Source of the DNA: Pseudomonadota bacterium
Lineage (GTDB): Bacteria; Pseudomonadota; Gammaproteobacteria; Burkholderiales; Burkholderiaceae_C
Assembly (NCBI GenBank): GCA_020161775.1
Contig: JAIUOW010000002.1
Span: 186,001-250,000, forward strand
Length of the DNA: 64,000 bases
Direction of reading: 5' to 3'
Part shown: piece by piece, positions 8,355-16,000 of the stretch
Layout of the letters: every line of letters begins with the position of its first letter
How positions within the stretch are numbered: the first letter of the stretch is position 1
Program-made: the position numbers and the translations under genes
Notes under the pieces: generated by a model
Told to the model about the DNA's origin: nothing
The model's input: only the letters and a program-made list of their open reading frames with translations
Databases searched by the model: none

Positions 8355-8398
8355 GGGGCTGTGTTCCAGCCCCACGCAAAGGCGGCATCTGCAGCCGC
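8355..8398 (+). promoter_or_regulatory. Tandem hairpins in the leader of the first TpsA gene
   Basis: The 222-base gap 8195-8416 ends in two hairpins just before the AGGAG at 8404-8408. The first is GGGGCT/AGCCCC (8355-8360 and 8368-8373, 7-base loop); the second is GCGGC/GCCGC (8382-8386 and 8394-8398, 7-base loop). The ACGCAAAGG segment between them recalls part of the GEMM-I riboswitch, but the first GEMM helix with its conserved GGCAAAC is missing, so no class is assigned. A third dyad, CCCCC/GGGGG, lies near 8277-8292. The structure may control expression of the large exoprotein gene. Confidence 0.35.
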
Positions 8399-8416
8399 AT
8401 TGCAGGAGTTCCGACC

Positions 8417-11400
8417 ATGCGCCAACGTTTCGCTCCATTCCGTCCCCTGGCGAACAGCCCGGCCGTGGCCGGGTACCGTCCCGCCGGGGTCGCGCTGGCA
8501 ATCGCCGGGGCGTTTTCCGGCGCACTGACCGGGGGGGTGACCGGCGCCTTCGTGGGGCCTGCCCATGCGCAGTCCACCGGCCTGCAAGCCATCCATGGCA
8601 CGGCCAGCATGGCCACGCAGGGCAACAAGACCATCATCACCACCCAGAACGGCGCAGGCACCAGCCACAGCGCGCTGAACTGGCAAAGCTTTGGTGTCGC
8701 GCCCGGCACCACCACGCAGTTCAACCAGCCCAGCGCCGCCAGCACGGCCATCAACCGCGTGCTGGGCAACAACCCCAGCGCCATCTTTGGCACGCTCAGC
8801 TCCAACGGCCGGCTGGTGCTGGTCAACCCCGCCGGCATCGCCGTGGGCGCCGGCGCCGTGGTGGACACGGCGGGCTTTACCGCCTCCACCCTGCGCATGA
8901 CGGACGCCGATGCGCTGGCCGGTCGCATGCGCTTTGGTGACGGCGGCATGGCCGGCGGTGTGAGCGTGGGCGGGCAGATCGTGGCGCGTGGCGGCGACGT
9001 AGTACTGATCGCACCGAACGTTGAAACAAGCCAGGGCGCGCTGATCCAGAGCCCGGGCGGCGCCACCGTGCTGGCCGCCGGGCAGAAGGTCGAAGTGACA
9101 GGCCGCGGCCTGGAAGGTATCCACCTGCAGGTGCAGGCCCCGCAGGACAGCGCGGTGAACCTGGGCCAGATCACCGGCGACGCGGTCGGCATCTTTGCCG
9201 GCACGCTCAAACACAGCGGCCTGATCAGCGCGACGCAGGTCAGCACCGACGGCGGCAAGGTCGTGCTCAAGGGGCAGGACGCGGCCGACATCAGCGGCAG
9301 CATCATGGCAGCCAAAGGCAGTTTGGGCGGCCAGATCCACGCGACGGCCAGCAAGGTCAAGCTCAGGAGCGGGGCCGTCATCGACGCGAGCGGCACTGCG
9401 GGCGGCGGCGAAGTGCTGCTGGGCGGTGGCTGGCAGGGCAAGGACGCCCGCATCGCCAACGCGGCGGAAGCGGTTGCAGAGACCGGCAGCACGGTCAGGG
9501 CCGACGCCACCGGCAATGGCAACGGCGGCACCGTGGTGCTGTGGGCAGACGGCAGCACGCGGTTTGACGGCACGATTTCCGCGCGCGGCGGTGCCAGCGG
9601 CGGTGATGGCGGCATGGTGGAAACATCAGGCAAGCAGACGCTGGGCGTGGCGCATGGCCGGGTGGATGCCCGCGCCCCCGCGGGCCGCACCGGCACCTGG
9701 CTGCTGGACCCGACCAACATCACGCTGGCGGGTGGCACCGGCGCCACCCCCGACACGGTGTATGAGGACGCATTGGAGGCTGCGGGCGCCAACCAGATCA
9801 TCAACGCATCCGGCACCATCACCGCGTCAGGCACCTTCAGCGGCGGCGACGTGACCATGCCCGCAGGCCTGAGCCTCACGCTCAACGGCGACGCCGGCAT
9901 TGACCTCACCACCAGCACGCACGGCACGGCACTGGCGCTCAAGACCTTTGGCGCATCAGGCACCATCGCATTGAATACCGTGAGCGGCGCCATCAACGCC
10001 GGCACGCTCAAGGCCGCTGGTGGCGCCGTGTCGCTGGTGGCCGGCGGTACCGGCACGCTGCAGGTGCGCGACATCACCACCAATCCGTTGACCACAGGCC
10101 CCGGCGGCGCGATCACGCTGCAAAGCGGCGGCGCCATGACGCTGGGCGCGGCGGGCAGCCACATCGACGCGCGCGGCACGGCGGGCGGTGCCACCGGCAA
10201 CGTCACCATCACCTCCAGCGGCGCGGTGACGATGCAAAACAGCCAGAACATCTACGCCAACGACCTGCAGATCAGCGCGGCCGGCGGCATCACCGACAGT
10301 GCCAACAGCCTGCTGCGCATTGATGCGGCGCGGCTGCAGGCGCGCAATTCGGGCCCCGGCGACATCAAGATCATGAGCGTGCGCACCAATGGCGTGACGC
10401 TGGACAACCTGGGCGGCGGCCAGGCGGTGTCGCAGGGCGCGGCCGGCGGCAGCGTTTACATCAGCTCCACGCAGGGCGTGCTGACCGTCAATGCCGCCAT
10501 CGCCACCACCAACGGCGACGTGCTGCTGGAGTCCGAAAGGATGGCGCTGGTGGGCGCCACCAACGCGGGCACGGCCAATGTGACGCTGCGCCCGCTGAAC
10601 AACGCCACGGTGATCGATCTGGGCTCGGCGACCGATGTGGCCTCGGGCCGGCTGGAGCTGTCCAGCGCCGAACTCGGCACGCTGACCGCCGGCATCGTCA
10701 AGCTCGGTGCTTCGGGTTACACCGGCGGCATCGAGATCACCGACAACATCAGCATTCCGAACGCCACGCAGGTCAGCCTGATCAACAACGGCAGCATTAC
10801 CGCCAGCACCGGCAAAACCATCACGACCGACAAGCTCAACCTGCATAGCCATGGTGGTTCTGTGTTGCTGGGTGGCGATGCCCACGCCGTCAACACGGTG
10901 GCGGGCCAGGTGGCCCCCAACCAGACGTTTTCGTTCAAGGCTGCGGGTGCGCTGACGATTGGAACGGTGGACATCAATGCCGGCATCAACCCCAGCGCGG
11001 TTGACGTAGCCAGCGGCCTGGCCGGCGTGGAGTCCGTCGGGCTGCTGACCGTGGCGCAGAACGTGTCCGGCGGAACCACCGGCACGGTATCGCTCGTTGG
11101 CAATGGCGTCACCCTGAGCTCGGGCAAGACCCTTGCGGGCCAGACCATTTCATTGCAAGGCTCGGCCGCCGGTGCCGTCAGCCTGGGCGCCGGAACGATC
11201 AGCGCGGGCAGCAGCCTTACCGTCAGCGGCGGCACTGCCGTGACCTTGGGTAACACCACGGCCGCAAACAGCGTACACATCTCCGGCGTGTCTGGCGCCA
11301 TCACCCAGCAAGCCAGCACCACGCTCAACACCAGCGTGCTCTCAGCCGTCACCAGCGGCGGTGCGATCACGCTGGGCAATGCAACCAACGTCATCGCCAC

Positions 11401-13018
11401 ACTGGCTTCTGTGTCCTCGCCCTCCGGTGGCGTCACGATTGTGGACAGCGCCGACGGCCTGTACATCAGCCAGGCCGTCTCGGCCGGCACCGGTGCCCTG
11501 GACATCCGCACCGCGGGCGGCGGCATCTCCACCACCTCCACCAGCGCCATGAGCGGCAACGGCATCACGCTCAAGGCGGCGGGTGCCAGCAGCGACATCA
11601 GCCTGGCGGCCAGCCTGAATGCAGGCTCTGGCGCGCTGCTGCTGGAGGCCGGGCGGGACGTGGCATTTGCCGCCACCGTCAGCATGGGCGTGAGCGCGGG
11701 CAGCGCCACCGTTACGCACGGTGCCACCGGCGCCCTGAAGGTCAGCGGTGGTGGCGACCACACTCTGAACGTTGACCTGGATGTGACCGATCTACAGGTT
11801 TTCTCTGGCAAGCTGCTCGTCAACAAGACGCTGAACAATCACGGCTCGACCAAGCTCCAGGGGACAGGGGAGATTCAGCTCAAAACAGCCGGGGCGGCTT
11901 TCGTCAACCACACCGGCGGTACGCTGGACATCCAGAATGACAAGGGCATCACGGGTGACGGCACCGTCCAGTCAGTCCAGAACGCTGGCCTGATCAAGAA
12001 AACGTTTGACACGAACACGGCCTCCATCGCCGGCACCAACCTGTCGTTCACCAACGCGTCGGGCGCCCAGGTCATCGTGGACAGTGGCACGCTGAGCTTC
12101 GGCACGGGCGTGTTCACCCAGAACTCCGGCCGCCTGACCATTGCCAGCGGCAAGACGCTGTCCATCGGCAACGCGCTCACCAACAACTCGGGCGCCCTCA
12201 TTGAAGGCAGCGGCACGCTCAATCTGGGCGGCTCGGTGTTGACCAACAACGGCACCATCAAGCCCGGCGGTGCCAGCACCGTGGGTGCGCTCAGCGTCAC
12301 CGGCGGCTTCGACGGCGGCACCGGCACGCTGGAGCTGGACCTGCTGAACACATCCAGCCATGACCAGCTGCTGGTGTCTGGCAGCGTGTCGGTCGCCAGC
12401 CCCGGCATCGTGCTGAGCCCGGTAGCCATGTCCGGCGCCAGCTGGGTGATTGGCGACACGTTCAACGTGATCCAGCGCACCGCCTCGGGCGGCTCCGCCA
12501 GTGGCGCGCTGACGGCGCCCACCGGTTTTACCGCTTCAGTGGTGGGGACGCCCGCGCCGGCACCTGCGGTCGCGCTGGTGGCCACGGCGGCATCACCTGC
12601 GCCAGCGCCCGCCCCGGCACCCACGCCAGCACCTTCCCCGGCACCTGCCCCCGCACCGGCGCCCACGCCGGCCCCGGCACCCACGCCTGCGCCTGCGCCT
12701 GCGCCTGCGCCTGCGCCTGCGCCTGCGCCTGCGCCGGCCCCCGCACCATCGCCTGCGCCCGCACCCAGCCCCGCTCCCGCACCCGCACCCGCCGCGGCGC
12801 CCGTGCCGGACGCGCCCGCCGTGCAGCGGCTGGTGGAAATCCTGCCCAGCCTCACGGTGAGCGAGGCGCGTGACATCGTCAACAATACGAACAGCGTGCT
12901 GTCTACCTTCGTCACCAAGCTGGTGGCCGAGGAAACCCGGCAGGCGGAAGAAAAGGAAAAGCAGAACAAGGATGCCAACAGCGTCGCCGTCACCGGCGAC
13001 CAGTGCACCAAGTCGTAG
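8417..13018 (+). CDS. Filamentous-haemagglutinin-type exoprotein (TpsA), copy 1
   Basis: 1533 residues. ATG 8417 has AGGAG eight bases upstream. An extended signal peptide (about 52 residues) ends at PAHAQ. A TPS secretion domain (about 55-310) contains the family-type LVNPAGI and INRVLGNNPSAIFGTL segments. Next come about 1000 residues of Gly/Ser/Thr/Asn-rich beta-helix repeats, then autotransporter-like strands (LTNNGTIKPGG, TGTLELDL). A Pro/Ala-rich linker (about 1390-1470) precedes a charged C-terminal tail, EETRQAEEKEK, ending in QCTKS. The only cysteine in the protein is the one four residues from the end. TpsA proteins are exported through an outer-membrane TpsB; none is encoded nearby. 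Likely an adhesin or surface filament. Confidence 0.85.
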   Translation: MRQRFAPFRPLANSPAVAGYRPAGVALAIAGAFSGALTGGVTGAFVGPAHAQSTGLQAIHGTASMATQGNKTIITTQNGAGTSHSALNWQSFGVAPGTTTQFNQPSAASTAINRVLGNNPSAIFGTLSSNGRLVLVNPAGIAVGAGAVVDTAGFTASTLRMTDADALAGRMRFGDGGMAGGVSVGGQIVARGGDVVLIAPNVETSQGALIQSPGGATVLAAGQKVEVTGRGLEGIHLQVQAPQDSAVNLGQITGDAVGIFAGTLKHSGLISATQVSTDGGKVVLKGQDAADISGSIMAAKGSLGGQIHATASKVKLRSGAVIDASGTAGGGEVLLGGGWQGKDARIANAAEAVAETGSTVRADATGNGNGGTVVLWADGSTRFDGTISARGGASGGDGGMVETSGKQTLGVAHGRVDARAPAGRTGTWLLDPTNITLAGGTGATPDTVYEDALEAAGANQIINASGTITASGTFSGGDVTMPAGLSLTLNGDAGIDLTTSTHGTALALKTFGASGTIALNTVSGAINAGTLKAAGGAVSLVAGGTGTLQVRDITTNPLTTGPGGAITLQSGGAMTLGAAGSHIDARGTAGGATGNVTITSSGAVTMQNSQNIYANDLQISAAGGITDSANSLLRIDAARLQARNSGPGDIKIMSVRTNGVTLDNLGGGQAVSQGAAGGSVYISSTQGVLTVNAAIATTNGDVLLESERMALVGATNAGTANVTLRPLNNATVIDLGSATDVASGRLELSSAELGTLTAGIVKLGASGYTGGIEITDNISIPNATQVSLINNGSITASTGKTITTDKLNLHSHGGSVLLGGDAHAVNTVAGQVAPNQTFSFKAAGALTIGTVDINAGINPSAVDVASGLAGVESVGLLTVAQNVSGGTTGTVSLVGNGVTLSSGKTLAGQTISLQGSAAGAVSLGAGTISAGSSLTVSGGTAVTLGNTTAANSVHISGVSGAITQQASTTLNTSVLSAVTSGGAITLGNATNVIATLASVSSPSGGVTIVDSADGLYISQAVSAGTGALDIRTAGGGISTTSTSAMSGNGITLKAAGASSDISLAASLNAGSGALLLEAGRDVAFAATVSMGVSAGSATVTHGATGALKVSGGGDHTLNVDLDVTDLQVFSGKLLVNKTLNNHGSTKLQGTGEIQLKTAGAAFVNHTGGTLDIQNDKGITGDGTVQSVQNAGLIKKTFDTNTASIAGTNLSFTNASGAQVIVDSGTLSFGTGVFTQNSGRLTIASGKTLSIGNALTNNSGALIEGSGTLNLGGSVLTNNGTIKPGGASTVGALSVTGGFDGGTGTLELDLLNTSSHDQLLVSGSVSVASPGIVLSPVAMSGASWVIGDTFNVIQRTASGGSASGALTAPTGFTASVVGTPAPAPAVALVATAASPAPAPAPAPTPAPSPAPAPAPAPTPAPAPTPAPAPAPAPAPAPAPAPAPAPSPAPAPSPAPAPAPAAAPVPDAPAVQRLVEILPSLTVSEARDIVNNTNSVLSTFVTKLVAEETRQAEEKEKQNKDANSVAVTGDQCTKS
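8750..8829 (+). repeat. 80-bp direct repeat, copy A (TPS domain)
   Basis: Identical over 80 bases to 13427-13506 in the second TpsA gene. It encodes the INRVLGNNPSAIFGTL segment of the secretion domain. Sequence on both sides diverges at synonymous and non-synonymous sites, so exact identity here suggests recent gene conversion or strong constraint. Confidence 0.95.
12685..12732 (+). repeat. Eight tandem copies of the hexamer GCCTGC
   Basis: A perfect simple-sequence repeat encoding alternating Pro-Ala within the linker of the first TpsA protein. Similar degenerate units extend about 12590-12795. A six-base unit changes linker length in frame, so slippage would vary the stalk length rather than switch the gene off. 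Confidence 0.95.
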
Positions 13019-13096
13019 GGATGGGATGTGGCAACCGGCGGCGCGCCGGCGGGCTACGATGTTGTGTTTGATGGCAATGGAATCAAGGGAATGCCC

Positions 13097-16000
13097 ATGT
13101 CCCTGCATGAAATGAACCGTATCGCTGCGCCCACCAATGCGCCCCCCCATGCCCGCGTGGCGGCCAGCCCTGCCGTGGCGGGCCACCGCCCGCTGGCCCT
13201 GGCCCTGGCCCTGGCGGCCTGCTTTGCCGCGAACCCGTTGCGCGCGCAGCCGGCTGGCGCGCAGGTCATCCATGGCGCCGCCACGCTGTCGCGCAGTGGC
13301 GCCAACCTCACGGTCACCACGCAAAACGGCGCTGGCACGTCCCACAGCGCCATCAACTGGCAGAGCTTCAACGTGCCGGGCGGCAGCACCGCGCACTTTG
13401 CGCAGCCCGGCGCCGCCAGCACCTCGATCAACCGCGTGCTGGGCAACAACCCCAGCGCCATCTTTGGCACGCTCAGCTCCAACGGCCGGCTGGTGCTGGT
13501 CAACCCGTCCGGCATTGCCGTGGGCACAGGGGCCGTGGTGGACACGGCAGGCTTTACCGCATCCACCCTGCGCATGAGCGACGCCGACGCGCTGGCCGGG
13601 CGCATGCGCTTCGGCCAGGATGGCCTGGGCGGCGCGAGCCTGTCGGTGCAGGGCCGGGTGGTGGCGCGTGGCGGTGACGTGGTGCTGATCGCGCCGCAGA
13701 TCGATACCGGCACGCAGGCGGTGGTGCAGGCGTCGGGCGGCGACACGCTGCTGGTGGCCGGGCAGAAGGTGGCGCTCACGGGCCGTGGGCTGGAGGGCAT
13801 CCAGCTGGAATTGCAGGCGCCGGCGGACCGGGCGCTGAACCTGGGGCAGCTCAAGGGCGATTCGGTGGCTGTGTTTGCCAGCCAGCTGCGCCACAGCGGC
13901 CTGGTGCAGGCGCAATCCGCCACGGTGCAGGGCGGCAAGGTGCTGCTGCGCGGCCAGGCCAGCGCCGACGTGGACGGCCGCGTGACGGCGCAGCGCAACG
14001 GCGGCAGCCAGGGTGGCGCGATCCACGTCACCGGCGCGCAGACCACCTTGCAGGCCACGGCCGTGCTGGACGCCAGCGGCCCCATGGGCGGCGGCGAGGT
14101 GCTGGTGGGCGGCGGCTGGCAGGGCAAGGGCCCGCTGGCCAACGCGCAGAACACCACGGCGCTGGCGGGCAGCGTGGTCCGCGCCGACGCCACGGTGCAG
14201 GGCGATGGCGGCACCGTGGTGCTCTGGAGCGACGGCACCACGCGCACGGCCGCGCGCATCAGCGCGCGTGGCGGCCCGCAGGGTGGCAACGGCGGGCGGG
14301 TGGAGACATCAGGCAAGACGTTGGTGCGCCGCGGCATGCCCGATGTGGGCGCGCCGCAGGGCAAGGCCGGCACCTGGCTGCTGGACCCGGACTACATCCT
14401 GATCAGCGAGGGCACCCCGGAGACACCCGTGCTGGGCGACGGCAGCATCCTGGCGGGCGACCCCGGCGGGGTGACCGAGGTGTTCACCAACGAGCTGGAG
14501 TCCTTCGACGGGGACATCTCGCTGGAGGCCAACCACGCGATCGTGGCGGGCGGTGAATACAACTATGACCTCACGGTCTACGGCAACCTGACCCTGCGCA
14601 CGCTCAACACCACCGAGCCCCCGGCCACGCCGCCCGCGCCGTTCACGAATGCGTCGCGGGGCATCGACCTGTCGCGCATCAACCAGCTGCGGGTGGTGAA
14701 CGACGATGGCGCGCCGCGCCAGATCACCATCAACGCGGGCACGCCCGGGGCGTCGGTCAGCGGCGTGTCGTTGAAGCTGAATGACGTGCACACGGCCTCC
14801 GGTTCGTACAGCGCGGGCACTGGCGGAGGCGCCGTCACGCTGGTTTCGGCCGGCGACCTCTGGGTGGGCAGCATCCGCACAAACCATTTCGGTACCGTGG
14901 CTGGCTCGGGCGGCAACGTCACCATCGAGGGCAAGTACGGCCATGTGCGCGTGGGCACCATCAGCACCACCGTGTGGGACAACGCCTATGGCGCCAGCAC
15001 CGCCATGAAGGCCGGTGACGTGACCATCAAGGGCAAGACCGTCAACCTCACGGGCGACATCCGCACCGACGGCGTCGTCAGCCGCTCTTATGGCTCTGCC
15101 GCCGGCAACATCACCGTCCAGTCGGGCTGGAACTGCGCCGTGGACTGCGTGGGCATCGATACGCTGGTGATCGGCGAAATCCCCGAGGAAGCTGGCAGCG
15201 CCGCTTTGCCGATGGACTACCCCGTGCTGACCCTCAGCGCAAGCGCTGGCCATGCAACGGTCTCCGGCGAGCCCGGCACGGGCGGCACCATCACGCTGGA
15301 GGCGCTCAATGGTGATATCCATGTCACCGACGCACAGCAGGTGGATATACGGGCCGACGGCCTGCCCAACCAGTTGAGTGGCTACAGCATCCTGACCAGC
15401 AGCAGCGGCGGCACCGTGCGCGTCAAGTCGCTGCAGGGCGCCATCCATGGCTCCTCGCTGTCCATCGACGTGTCGGGCGGCGCGGGCGGCGACGAAAACG
15501 GTGACGGCATCCCGGCCGGGCGCCGGGGCGGCGACGGCGGCACGGCCGAACTCAGCGCGGCCACCGGCATCAACCTGACCGACGCACTGACCATCCATGC
15601 GGATGGCGGCCAGGGCGGCAATCTCAACACGCTGCCGCTGGCGCCGGAGCCGCCGGCACCGGCGCCGCCCGCGGCGCAGGCCGGCTCGGGCGGCAACGGC
15701 GGCAGCATCACGCTCAAGGCGCCGTCGCTGGCGTTCTATGACGGCGGCATCCGTGACTTCTCGGCCAATGGCGGCATGGCGGGCGAGGACCTGACGGGCG
15801 CTGGCACCGACGGTACCGGTGGCGCGGGCGGCCAGCTGCACCTGGAGGCCACGTCGGCCACCGGCAAGATCTATTTCGGCTACGCGGGCCATACCATCAG
15901 CGCCATCGGCCAGGATGCGGCCAATCCGTATTCCGGCACGGTGCACCTGCGCGCGGGCGACCGCGGTGTGCTGATCAGCGGCAGCTCGTCACTGAGCGCC

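Noticed and set aside
8195-8416. A c-di-GMP-I (GEMM) riboswitch
   Set aside because: Only an ACGCAAAGG fragment and hairpins fit; the first helix with conserved GGCAAAC and the tetraloop receptor could not be placed. Reported only as an unclassified structured leader.
8323-10251. A 642-codon open frame antisense to the first TpsA gene (and similar ones at 10717-11838, 11875-13011, 16406-18277)
   Set aside because: Antisense frames stay open because of the strong codon bias and repeats of the TpsA genes; their translations are low-complexity, lack recognisable domains and have no ribosome sites.
12590-12795. CRISPR-like repeat array
   Set aside because: The repeats are contiguous Pro-Ala codons in frame, with no spacers.
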